From: Dyadobacter sp. 3J3
GTDB taxonomy: Bacteria > Bacteroidota > Bacteroidia > Cytophagales > Spirosomataceae
NCBI RefSeq assembly: GCF_009801115.1
Contig: NZ_VTOL01000012.1
Span: 186,001 to 250,000 of the forward strand
Reading direction: 5' to 3'
Length of the DNA: 64,000 nt
Shown here in pieces: positions 17,119 to 25,164 of the stretch. The position numbers were made by a program, and so were the translations under genes. Position 1 is the stretch's first letter. The number at the start of each line of letters is the position of its first letter. The notes below the pieces were generated by a model, which was given only the letters and a program-made list of their open reading frames with translations, had not been told where the DNA came from and searched no databases.

Positions 17119-18342
17119 ATGAATCCCCCTGTTGAAGAGCCAAGCTCCGTTATTGATATAAGAAAAAACCGCCTCAGAAGTAACCTTTTGCTGGAACTTT
17201 ACCAATCGGGTGATACATCCATTAACAAAATGGCCCGTTTGTTTCACGCCAGTATACCTTCCGCCACTGGTATTGTTAATGAACTGATGCGTGAAGGTTG
17301 GATCACAGAAACCGGCACCGGCCCGGCAAGAGCTGGCCGTCCTCCTGTTTTATATGGCTTAAACAGCAAAAAATATTTGAACCTTATCATGGACATTAAC
17401 CGCCATGATACACATCTTGTTATTTTCGATCTTCATAACCAGATCATCGTGAAGCGCAAGGTGGATATAAAACTGGATGATTCTTCTACTTTTCTTGAAG
17501 AACTTTTTAAGGAAACCGATACATTTTTAAAATTCCATGATATCCCGTATTCTAAATTATGGGGAATCGGCGTTTCAATGCCTGGTTTAATAAACTCAAC
17601 GCAGGGTGTAAACCTTACTTATTTAAATTTGACACCTCCCGGGGTACCGTTGGTTTCCTATTTAAAAAAGCATTTCAATTTACCGGTTTGTCTTTTTAAC
17701 GATACTAAAGCGACTACAATTGGCGAGCACCGTTTTGGCTATGCTATAAATAAGTCACAGGTGTTAACGATTAATATTGACTGGGGCGTTGGTCTTGGTA
17801 TTCTGCTAAATGGTGAAGTTTTTAATGGTGCTTCAGGCTTTGCAGGAGAATTAGGCCATATCCAGGTCAAACCTGACGGACTACTTTGTCATTGCGGAAA
17901 AATTGGGTGCCTTGACACTATCACATCTGCCCTTGCCTTAATACGACAGGCGAAAGAAGGTATTAAAAATGGCCGGGCCACTATTTTATCACAAATGGTA
18001 GATGGCAATCTGGATAACCTCGATACTAGCCACATTATTGAAGCGGTTCACTCAGGTGATGAATTTTCGATCGATTTGCTCAGCACCGTGGGAACAGAAT
18101 TAGGAAAGGGGCTGGCAACTGCTGTTCATTTGTTTAATCCGGAAGTAATTATTGTCGGCGGATTGCTGGCAGAAGCCGGGCCGTTTATTTCCAATCCGAT
18201 TGAGCAGGCTATCAATAAATATTGTTTATCAGACTTTAAAAATACCTTATCGCTGCACATTTCCAAATTGGGCCCAAAGGCGAGGTTGCTTGGTACACAA
18301 GCTCATTTGTTTGAGCATTTAATTGTGAAGGAATTTTCCTGA
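17119..18342 (+). CDS. ROK-family transcriptional regulator (NagC/XylR type)
   Basis: A 407-residue protein from the ATG at 17119; an in-frame GTG at 17077 is possible but adds unconserved residues. An N-terminal winged helix-turn-helix (about 15-75, LLLELYQSGDTSINKMARLF then IPSATGIVNELMREGWI) is fused to a ROK sugar-kinase fold. ROK marks are the NDTKATTIGEHRFG stretch, GFAGELGHIQV, and the zinc motif CHCGKIGC with Cys257, Cys259 and Cys264. The GEXGH motif and the intact HTH together favour a sugar- or amino-sugar-responsive regulator over a pure kinase. Its targets are unknown. No sugar operon touches it, although a GH20 gene lies 13 kb away. A terminator follows at 18355. Confidence 0.9.
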   Translation: MNPPVEEPSSVIDIRKNRLRSNLLLELYQSGDTSINKMARLFHASIPSATGIVNELMREGWITETGTGPARAGRPPVLYGLNSKKYLNLIMDINRHDTHLVIFDLHNQIIVKRKVDIKLDDSSTFLEELFKETDTFLKFHDIPYSKLWGIGVSMPGLINSTQGVNLTYLNLTPPGVPLVSYLKKHFNLPVCLFNDTKATTIGEHRFGYAINKSQVLTINIDWGVGLGILLNGEVFNGASGFAGELGHIQVKPDGLLCHCGKIGCLDTITSALALIRQAKEGIKNGRATILSQMVDGNLDNLDTSHIIEAVHSGDEFSIDLLSTVGTELGKGLATAVHLFNPEVIIVGGLLAEAGPFISNPIEQAINKYCLSDFKNTLSLHISKLGPKARLLGTQAHLFEHLIVKEFS

Positions 18343-18354
18343 CGATCCTAAAAT

Positions 18355-18400
18355 AAAGGAGTTAAGAAGTTGAATTTAATTCACCGCTTAACTCCTTTTC
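18355..18400. terminator. Bidirectional terminator between the ROK gene and kdtA
   Basis: A 12-bp perfect stem (AAAGGAGTTAAG at 18355-18366, complement at 18387-18398) with a 20-base loop between two convergent genes. A T-rich tract follows on the plus strand and an A-rich tract precedes it. The second arm ends next to the kdtA stop codon. Confidence 0.82.
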
Positions 18401-19674
18401 TATTTTTTCAACAAAAGTTCTCCTACCTTTTGCATAACAAGTGCTGTGGCACCCGTTCGCGATTCAACATATTTTTCGCTGATTTCTCCCAATTCTTTAC
18501 GCTTTGAAGGTTCTCTAAGCCATTCAGTCAAATAAAGTTTTATTTCGTTGGTATCGGCTATTGCTTTCGCACTTCCTTCTTCGATCAAATCCAGAGCCTC
18601 CTGAAATTTTTGGTATTTTTTGTTACCAAAAAGAATTGGAACAGCAAAAGTGGCGGCTTCGAGAATATTATGTAACCCGGACCCGAAGGAACCACCTATA
18701 TAAGCGATATTACTATACCGATACAAAGATGATAACATCCCGATATTGTCAATGATCAGATAATCAAATGGTTCAATTTCAGCAGAATTGTCATACGATT
18801 TTTTATATTCCGAATACAGCATGGATTTTCCACTCAGTGCTTTCCGCCAGTTTTCCATTTGATTTTTTTCAATTTCATGCGGTGCTATAATCGCTTTTAA
18901 TGGTTCTTCAAGCTGATTTAATGCAGGAATTAGTTCCATCATATCTGCTTCCCAGACCGAACCAGCAACCAGGCAAGGAGAATCTTGTAAAAATGCTTCA
19001 ATTTCAGGCAATTGCCGAACACCCGCTACAATACTTCTCACACGGTCAAAGCGCGTATCTCCGGCAAGCGAACAGGCGGAAATATTAATTTGATGCATCA
19101 ATTTCAGAGATTCCTCATTTTGAACAAACAAGTGATCAAAATAGCACAGCATTTTTCTGTAAAAACCTCCGTAGGATTTAAAGAAAACCTGATCAGCACG
19201 GAAAATAGTGGAAAATGAAAGTATGTAAGAACCGCTTTTTTTTAAAGCAACAAGATGATTATACCAGAATTCGTATTTGATAAAAAACGTGATTTCCGGT
19301 TTTACAATGTCAACAAAATCCTCCGCATTTTTTGCAGTGTCAAGCGGCATATAACACACATAATCAGCACCCGCATAGTTTTTGCGTATCTCGTATCCGG
19401 ATGGAGAAAAGAAAGTCAGAATAATAAAATAATCCGCAAATTCCTTGCGAAATTCTTCCATAACAGGCCTTCCCTGTTCAAATTCCCCCAAGGAAGCAGC
19501 ATGAAACCATACAACAGGACGGTTACCAATTAATCCCGGCAAAACAGCTTTCAGCTTATCAATCAATCCTTTCCGGCCTTCAACGCCCAGTTTAATTTTG
19601 GGACTAAACAAAGCTGCCATTTTCATGGCACCGGAAAAGGCGTTCATTGCCTGTTGATATAAGAATTCGGACAA
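18400..19674 (-). CDS. kdtA: 3-deoxy-D-manno-octulosonic acid (Kdo) transferase
   Basis: A 424-residue GT30 glycosyltransferase that adds Kdo to lipid IVA or its equivalent in lipopolysaccharide core synthesis at the inner membrane. The N-terminal half has the GT30 motif VWFHAASLGEFEQGRPV with the catalytic glutamate, then DYFIILTFFSPSGYE and YMPLDTAKNAEDFVD. The C-terminal Rossmann half carries YIGGSFGSGLHNILEAATFAVPILFG, the nucleotide-sugar binding loop. The N-terminal membrane segment is weak compared with proteobacterial WaaA, as is usual in Bacteroidota. It is monocistronic and divergent from the barrel-like protein at 19914. The motif set is complete. Confidence 0.95.
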   Translation of the reverse strand: MSEFLYQQAMNAFSGAMKMAALFSPKIKLGVEGRKGLIDKLKAVLPGLIGNRPVVWFHAASLGEFEQGRPVMEEFRKEFADYFIILTFFSPSGYEIRKNYAGADYVCYMPLDTAKNAEDFVDIVKPEITFFIKYEFWYNHLVALKKSGSYILSFSTIFRADQVFFKSYGGFYRKMLCYFDHLFVQNEESLKLMHQINISACSLAGDTRFDRVRSIVAGVRQLPEIEAFLQDSPCLVAGSVWEADMMELIPALNQLEEPLKAIIAPHEIEKNQMENWRKALSGKSMLYSEYKKSYDNSAEIEPFDYLIIDNIGMLSSLYRYSNIAYIGGSFGSGLHNILEAATFAVPILFGNKKYQKFQEALDLIEEGSAKAIADTNEIKLYLTEWLREPSKRKELGEISEKYVESRTGATALVMQKVGELLLKK

Positions 19675-19913
19675 AATAAGCGGGATATCTGAAATGGAAA
19701 TTTGTTATTTTAACTTACAATTCTGAAACGAAAGTTTCGCAAATAAATAGCTATCGAAACAGCCGTTTTTTATTCTTTTTTCGTTTTAAGAACATAAATG
19801 TACAAAAAACCGTTAATGTGAAATCCGGATACAGGTGGATATACTTATATTTCGTAATTTCACTTTCCATTCGCACATTAAATACTATCATCAAGAGATA
19901 TATTCGCGTAAAT

Positions 19914-20678
19914 ATGATTCGTGTAAAAATTTTACTTTCGATCTGTATTCTGGTTACTTTATCCACGGATATATACGCCCAGCGCAAGGCTAAGGCTGAT
20001 GATACCGAAGAAGTTTATAAATCTTTTACTTCTTTTGGTTTGACAACAAATACCAATTCCGGGATTTTGGGCGGAGCTGTTTTCAGAAAATCAAATCTGA
20101 TGTCTTCCACTCTTTTTGGAAAAACCCAGTACCGATATCTGGCTGTGGAGCTGGTGAATGTAAAACATCCAAAAGAACAAGCACAAAGTTTTAATACAGG
20201 TGCACGGTTTACTTTTGGAAAGGAAAATTATCTTTTTGTTTTAAGACCAGAATATGGCCGCGAACTGGCACTTTTCAACAGACATGAGGACGAAGGAATT
20301 TCCATAAGTGCCATTGGCGCGTTCGGCCCTTCCATTGGTTTTGAAAAACCTTATATGATCCAGAAACAAATTTCAGGAGGAAGGGTACAAACGGTTCCTG
20401 TTAAAATCGATCCAAACTCTACGGTGGATCCTTATGAAAATTTTGTTGGCGTAGGCAGTTTCTTTTCAGGTTTTGGGCAAAGTAAAGTGGTACCTGGTTT
20501 GCATGTGAAAGCTGCGTTAAGTTTTGAACTTAGTGCATTCAGAGAAAATGTGACAGGCGTCGAAATTGGATTTTTAGCAGAAGGTTTTACCCGAAAGATT
20601 GAAATTATGGGTTATGCTGATAATAAAAGCGTCTATACTTCTGGCTACATCACACTCTATTTTGGCAGCAAGAAATAA
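19914..20678 (+). CDS. Secreted beta-barrel-like protein of unknown function
   Basis: A 254-residue protein from the ATG at 19914 (MIRVKILLSICILVTLSTDIYAQ), chosen because it gives a proper signal peptide. The frame is open further upstream, but that part overlaps the shared promoter region with kdtA. The mature protein alternates short polar turns with amphipathic strands (SFGLTTNTNSGILGGAVFRK, YLAVELVNVKHPKE, FVLRPEYGRELALF, GFLAEGFTRKIEIMGY) and ends SGYITLYFGSKK, a typical C-terminal barrel strand. It is probably a small outer-membrane protein conserved in Cytophagales. lipA follows 72 bases downstream on the same strand and may share transcription. I do not recognise a named family. Confidence 0.7.
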   Translation: MIRVKILLSICILVTLSTDIYAQRKAKADDTEEVYKSFTSFGLTTNTNSGILGGAVFRKSNLMSSTLFGKTQYRYLAVELVNVKHPKEQAQSFNTGARFTFGKENYLFVLRPEYGRELALFNRHEDEGISISAIGAFGPSIGFEKPYMIQKQISGGRVQTVPVKIDPNSTVDPYENFVGVGSFFSGFGQSKVVPGLHVKAALSFELSAFRENVTGVEIGFLAEGFTRKIEIMGYADNKSVYTSGYITLYFGSKK

Positions 20679-20750
20679 GTCGCTAAATTTATATACTATT
20701 TACATCAGTCACTGACACCTGCTGATGATTATTGACTTTGATTAGAACTC

Positions 20751-21629
20751 ATGATTGAACTTCCAGTGATACCTTCCGAACGCAAAAAACGTCCGGATTG
20801 GCTAAGAGTAAAACTTCCGGCAGGACCTGAATTTCGTAAGGTTCGCCAGTTGGTTGACAATTATAAATTACATACAATTTGTGAGAGCGGAAGCTGCCCG
20901 AATATGGGTGAATGCTGGGGAGCAGGTACTGCTACTTTTATGATTTTGGGAAATGTTTGTACGCGTAGTTGCAGTTTTTGTGCAGTAGCAACAGGCCGTC
21001 CAAATGAATATGATGTCGATGAACCACGTCGTGTAGCCGAAGCGATTAAATTAATGGGTGTAAAACATGCCGTTCTTACGTCTGTGAACCGGGATGAATT
21101 GAAAGATCGTGGGGCCGAAATATGGTATCAAACCGTACGTATGGTAAAAGAAAACACTCCTGAAACGACGATTGAAACCTTGATTCCTGATGTTAAAAAC
21201 AACTGGGATGCACTGATCCATATGATTGAAGCAGGCCAGGAAGTTGTTTCCCACAACATGGAAACGGTTGAACGTTTATATCGTTCAGTAAGACCACAAG
21301 CAAAATACCAACGCAGCCTTGAACAAATCAAAAGAACGAAGGAATTCGGTCAGCGTACCAAATCCGGTATCATGCTTGGTTTGGGCGAAACACAGGATGA
21401 GGTTTACAAAGCAATGGATGATCTTGTTGAAAACGGACTTGATATTTTAACATTAGGCCAATATTTGCAGCCGACAAAAATGCATCATGAAGTGATTGAA
21501 TGGATCACACCTGCGATGTTTGACAATTATAGAGAAGAAGGATTAAAACGCGGCTTGAAATATGTTGAATCGGGTCCGTTGGTGCGTTCAAGTTATCATG
21601 CTGAACGTCACGTTAATGTCCCTATTTGA
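20751..21629 (+). CDS. lipA: Lipoyl synthase
   Basis: A 292-residue radical-SAM enzyme that inserts two sulfur atoms into octanoyl-bound lipoyl domains of pyruvate and 2-oxoglutarate dehydrogenases and the glycine cleavage system. The auxiliary cluster cysteines are Cys44, Cys49 and Cys55 ([12 protein letters not shown]). The radical-SAM cluster is Cys70, Cys74 and Cys77 (CTRSCSFC). The C-terminal RSSYHA motif at 279-284 supplies the serine ligand of the auxiliary cluster. All are present and the length is standard. lipB is not in the window. A strong terminator follows 17 bases after the stop. Confidence 0.98.
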   Translation: MIELPVIPSERKKRPDWLRVKLPAGPEFRKVRQLVDNYKLHTICESGSCPNMGECWGAGTATFMILGNVCTRSCSFCAVATGRPNEYDVDEPRRVAEAIKLMGVKHAVLTSVNRDELKDRGAEIWYQTVRMVKENTPETTIETLIPDVKNNWDALIHMIEAGQEVVSHNMETVERLYRSVRPQAKYQRSLEQIKRTKEFGQRTKSGIMLGLGETQDEVYKAMDDLVENGLDILTLGQYLQPTKMHHEVIEWITPAMFDNYREEGLKRGLKYVESGPLVRSSYHAERHVNVPI

Positions 21630-21646
21630 TTTTTGAAATAATGTTT

Positions 21647-21695
21647 AAATAATGAAGCCTGGTTTCGCCTCGTGTGAAATCAGGCTTCATTATTT
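21647..21695 (+). terminator. Intrinsic terminator of lipA
   Basis: A long near-perfect inverted repeat (AAATAATGAAGCCTG with one bulge then TTTC, mirrored at 21676-21695) around a short GC-rich loop. A/T tracts on both sides allow termination in either direction. metK starts 171 bases later. Confidence 0.88.
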
Positions 21696-21866
21696 AGTAA
21701 CGTTTCAAAACTATCTTCTTAAAATTGGTTTAATATGGATAACTTATTGATTTTTCCATGCGTAATATTTGGTTAATGTCTTAAAAAAATTCAATTTTGT
21801 TGCTCAAATCGGAGTACGGTTATTATCATTATAAATTAAAGAAGTACATAAAACCTAGTACATACT

Positions 21867-23147
21867 ATGCCATATCTATTTACCTCGGAGTCCGTATCTG
21901 AAGGACATCCCGATAAAGTAGCTGACCAGATTTCAGATGCATTGATTGATAACTTTTTAGCCTGGGATACAAACAGTAAAGTTGCCTGTGAAACTTTGGT
22001 TACAACGGGACAAGTAATATTGGCAGGAGAAGTAAAAACGAATACTTATCTTGATGTACAAAAAATCACTCGTGAAGTAATCCGCAAAATAGGATATACC
22101 AAAAGTGAGTATATGTTTGAAGCCAATTCATGTGGAATTTTATCTGCAATTCACGATCAGAGTGCTGATATTAACCAGGGAATTGACCGTGCTGTTGCAA
22201 ATGAAACTTTTGAAGAAAAAGCCAACGCGCAGGGAGCAGGTGACCAGGGAATGATGTTCGGTTACGCAACACGTGAAACTGACAACTACATGCCGCTTGC
22301 TTTGGATCTTGCGCACAAGATTCTTCAGGAAATGTCATACATCCGCAACAACGAACCTGAGCTTATTCCATATCTTCGCCCTGATGCTAAATCTCAGGTA
22401 ACGATTGAATATAGTGATGAAAACGTTCCTTTGCGCATCGATACTATTGTTGTTTCAACACAACATGATGATTTTGATGAAGAAGCTACAATGCTTGCCA
22501 AAATCAAACAGGATATCATCAATATCGTAATACCTCGTGTTAAGGCGAAACTTACAGAATCATTGCAATTATTGTTCACTGATCACATTACTTTCCATAT
22601 CAACCCGACTGGAAAATTTGTAATCGGTGGTCCTCACGGTGATACTGGTCTTACTGGCCGTAAAATTATCGTGGATACCTATGGTGGAAAAGGTGCTCAC
22701 GGTGGTGGTGCTTTTTCAGGAAAAGATCCCTCCAAAGTTGACCGTTCTGCGGCATACGCAACACGCCATATTGCAAAAAACATGGTAGCTGCAGGACTTT
22801 GTGACGAAGTACTTGTTCAGGTTTCTTATGCCATCGGTGTAGCTCAGCCTTGTGGTTTGTACATCAATACGTACGGAACTTCGAAAGTTGCTGGTCATGA
22901 CGGAGAAATCGCTTCAAAAATCGAAAAAATCTTTGACTTGCGTCCTTATGCAATCGAGCAACGTTTGAAACTTCGCAACCCGATTTATTCAGAAACGGCT
23001 GCGTATGGTCATATGGGTCGTAAAAACGAAATCGTTAAAAAGACTTTCAGAAGCGCTAATGGAGAAGAAAAAGAAGTTGAGGTTGAACTGTTTACATGGG
23101 AAAAACTTGATTTTGTAGATAAGATTAAAGAAGCTTTTGCTCTTTAA
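21867..23147 (+). CDS. metK: S-adenosylmethionine synthetase
   Basis: A 426-residue enzyme that makes S-adenosylmethionine from ATP and methionine. Family signatures are present: [19 protein letters not shown] at the N-terminus (ATP and magnesium site), the flexible-loop motif [12 protein letters not shown], and [22 protein letters not shown] in the second half. The protein is slightly longer than the E. coli enzyme (384), as is usual in Bacteroidota. I see no recognisable SAM riboswitch in the 171-base leader, which is AT-rich with no obvious conserved pseudoknot or kink-turn. A strong terminator follows. Confidence 0.98.
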   Translation: MPYLFTSESVSEGHPDKVADQISDALIDNFLAWDTNSKVACETLVTTGQVILAGEVKTNTYLDVQKITREVIRKIGYTKSEYMFEANSCGILSAIHDQSADINQGIDRAVANETFEEKANAQGAGDQGMMFGYATRETDNYMPLALDLAHKILQEMSYIRNNEPELIPYLRPDAKSQVTIEYSDENVPLRIDTIVVSTQHDDFDEEATMLAKIKQDIINIVIPRVKAKLTESLQLLFTDHITFHINPTGKFVIGGPHGDTGLTGRKIIVDTYGGKGAHGGGAFSGKDPSKVDRSAAYATRHIAKNMVAAGLCDEVLVQVSYAIGVAQPCGLYINTYGTSKVAGHDGEIASKIEKIFDLRPYAIEQRLKLRNPIYSETAAYGHMGRKNEIVKKTFRSANGEEKEVEVELFTWEKLDFVDKIKEAFAL

Positions 23148-23170
23148 CTAAAACATTATCTAATATAGAG

Positions 23171-23206
23171 AAGAGGCCGACAGTCAAGTCGGCCTCTTTT
23201 GTTTTT
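23171..23206 (+). terminator. Intrinsic terminator of metK
   Basis: An 11-bp GC-rich stem (AAGAGGCCGAC and its complement, 23171-23198) with a 6-base loop, followed by TTTTGTTTTT. It begins 24 bases after the metK stop. Confidence 0.93.
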
Positions 23207-23266
23207 GCAAGTTCAATCCCCATGTTACTTTACTATTAATTATCCGAATTAATCAGAACAATTCTT

Positions 23267-23294
23267 TTGAATGCAGATTAATTACGTATTTTTG
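23267..23294 (+). promoter_or_regulatory. Consensus Bacteroidota promoter for the desaturase
   Basis: TTG at 23267-23269 (within TTTTG), a 17-base spacer and TATTTTTG at 23287-23294, an exact TAnnTTTG -7 element. It lies 81 bases upstream of the desaturase ATG and directly downstream of the metK terminator. It is the best promoter match I found in the window. Confidence 0.6.
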
Positions 23295-23375
23295 ACCAAT
23301 AATCAGACCTTCCATTCGTTGTTATAAAGCCGGATAAAAATTATTCTTCTTTATGGCCTGACCAATTAATACTTT

Positions 23376-24479
23376 ATGCAGCATCAGAAAATCAAATTTG
23401 TTAACAAAGAAAAATCCACTTTCTTTCCCACGTTAAGACAAAGAGTTGATCTTTATTTTTCTGAAAACGAGTTGTCTAAAACAGGAGGTCATAAAATTAT
23501 TTACAAGGCTTTATTTATGCTAAGCCTCTATATCATTCCTTATATATTAATCCTTTCCGGTGCTTTCAATGACCTTGCCATGTTGGGCCTGTCCGTTGTT
23601 ATGGGCGTAGGAATCGCAGGTGTGGGTATGTCGGTGATGCATGATGCGATTCATGGTTCCCTGGCAAATTCCAATATTTTAAATAAAATCTTTGGCGGTT
23701 CTATCTACCTCCTTGGTGGAAATGCTTACAATTGGGAAGTTCAGCATAACAGGCTTCATCATACGTATACCAATATTCATGAAGTTGACGAAGATATTAC
23801 CGGAAAATTTTTGCTGCGTTTATCCTATCAGGAAAAACAAAAATATATTCACCGTTTTCAGCATATTTATGCTTTCTTCTTGTACAGTCTGATGACGATT
23901 TCATTTCTGTGGAAGGATTTCAAAGAGATTTCGTTGTTCAATGAAATGTCAAAATCAGGAATGACAAAACCTTATCCCAAAAAAGAATTGGTCCGTTTGG
24001 TCATAAGCAAACTGGCTTATGTTCTTTTCATTTGCGTCCTACCGCTAGCATTTACTTCTATAACTTTTGGAGAATGGGCCATTGGTTTTATGGCCATGCA
24101 TTGCACGGCAGGACTGATTCTGAGTACTGTTTTCCAAATGGCTCATGTTGTTGAGGGAACGGATCAGCCTGTTCCGGATAATGCCGGAAGTATTGAAAAT
24201 GCATGGGCAGTTCATCAGCTACAAACTACCTCGAATTTCGCAGGTAAAAACAGATTTCTTTCCTGGTACATAGGCGGGCTGGACTACCAGATCGAACACC
24301 ATTTATTTCCTTCCATTTCACACATTCATTACCACGCACTCTCACCAATTGTTCGCCAGACTGCAACGGAATTTGGATTGGATTATAATGCAAAATCTGA
24401 TTTCATCAACGCGCTTGGATCACATGTCAGGATGTTGAGACAAATGGGAACGAGGACTTCCGGGTTTGAATTGGTATAA
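23376..24479 (+). CDS. Membrane fatty-acid (acyl-CoA/acyl-lipid) desaturase
   Basis: A 367-residue integral-membrane di-iron desaturase that introduces a cis double bond in acyl chains, using oxygen and an electron donor. The three histidine boxes are intact: HDAIH (89-93), HNRLHH (124-129) and QIEHH (305-309). Hydrophobic segments around 45-62, 68-88 and 200-240 fit the four-helix topology. A glutamine in place of the first histidine of the third box is the hallmark of front-end (delta-5/delta-6-like) desaturases, but the fused cytochrome b5 domain of the eukaryotic enzymes is absent. The role is probably membrane-fluidity adjustment. Regiospecificity cannot be read from sequence. Confidence 0.92.
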   Translation: MQHQKIKFVNKEKSTFFPTLRQRVDLYFSENELSKTGGHKIIYKALFMLSLYIIPYILILSGAFNDLAMLGLSVVMGVGIAGVGMSVMHDAIHGSLANSNILNKIFGGSIYLLGGNAYNWEVQHNRLHHTYTNIHEVDEDITGKFLLRLSYQEKQKYIHRFQHIYAFFLYSLMTISFLWKDFKEISLFNEMSKSGMTKPYPKKELVRLVISKLAYVLFICVLPLAFTSITFGEWAIGFMAMHCTAGLILSTVFQMAHVVEGTDQPVPDNAGSIENAWAVHQLQTTSNFAGKNRFLSWYIGGLDYQIEHHLFPSISHIHYHALSPIVRQTATEFGLDYNAKSDFINALGSHVRMLRQMGTRTSGFELV

Positions 24480-24528
24480 TATCTGATTATTAGTAACTTT
24501 AAGTGCTGTTCCGTTAAAACACACTTTT

Positions 24529-24762
24529 ATGGCTCATTCACAAAAACTTTCCGATATACAGTTACACTTGCTTCGATTTTTTAGCGAGCGAGACATTTCA
24601 AATGATGAAACGATAGAAATTCAACGTTTGATTGCACGTTTCTATGCTGAAAAGGCGGATAAACTTATGGAGGAAATATGGGAACAAAAGGATTTTAGCC
24701 GAGAGAAAATGCAGCATATTCTTAATCTTCCGCTACCTTCTTCTGACTCTCTTAATTCATGA
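24529..24762 (+). CDS. Small antitoxin-like partner of the PIN toxin
   Basis: A 77-residue, strongly helical, charged protein (MAHSQKLSDIQLHLLRFFSE, then ETIEIQRLIARFYAEKADKLMEEIWEQ) without signal peptide or obvious DNA-binding strand. Its last four bases overlap the start of the PIN gene (ATGA), the standard antitoxin-toxin order and coupling. A closely similar IARFYAEKADKLMEEIWE-like helix would suit wrapping a PIN toxin. The antitoxin role is inferred from position and size. I do not recognise a named family. Confidence 0.68.
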   Translation: MAHSQKLSDIQLHLLRFFSERDISNDETIEIQRLIARFYAEKADKLMEEIWEQKDFSREKMQHILNLPLPSSDSLNS

Positions 24763-25157
24763 GAGTTGTGATGGATACAAATTGTTTATTAGTAGTTGTA
24801 CCCAAAAAATCACCATTTCGTTGGATCTATGATGCCCTTTTGGAAGGTAAAATAGAATGGGTAGTTACAACTGAAATACTGGCAGAATACGAGGAATTAT
24901 TAGCTCGTTTCTACTCTGACGATTATGCAGACTTAATTCTTAAAGTTCTTATTAATCTCCCAAATGTAGTCAAAATAAACCCTATTTCTTTTAATTGGTT
25001 ATTGATCGATAGGGATCCTGATGACAATAAGTTCGTTGACGCTTATGTTGCCTCCAATTCAGACGCTATTATTACAAACGACCATCATTTTCAAATCTTA
25101 AAGTCCATACCTTTTCCTATCGTGAACTGTATAAAATTAGCAGACTTCAAAATCTGA
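24759..25157 (+). CDS. PIN-domain ribonuclease toxin (COG1569/TIGR00305 type)
   Basis: A 132-residue PIN nuclease. The acidic active-site residues are Asp6 in VVMDTN, Glu39/Glu43 in TTEILAEYEE, and the DRDPDDNKFVDAY stretch (Asp86, Asp88, Asp89, Asp94). ITNDHHF closes the site at Asp108. DPDDNKF and TNDHHF are characteristic of the 'putative toxin-antitoxin system toxin component, PIN family'. The gene overlaps the upstream antitoxin-like gene by four bases and is convergent with the RND pump gene, whose stop lies 8 bases away. RNA cleavage is expected from the fold, but the substrate is unknown. Confidence 0.87.
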   Translation: MRVVMDTNCLLVVVPKKSPFRWIYDALLEGKIEWVVTTEILAEYEELLARFYSDDYADLILKVLINLPNVVKINPISFNWLLIDRDPDDNKFVDAYVASNSDAIITNDHHFQILKSIPFPIVNCIKLADFKI

Positions 25158-25164
25158 AGGCCAT

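Noticed and set aside
19751-19987. 78-codon minus-strand frame between kdtA and the barrel-like gene
   Set aside because: It overlaps the signal peptide of the plus-strand gene in antisense and looks like non-coding AT-rich sequence.
21696-21866. SAM riboswitch before metK
   Set aside because: The leader is AT-rich and I could not find conserved SAM-I, SAM-II or SAM/SAH core elements by eye; a covariance-model scan would settle it.
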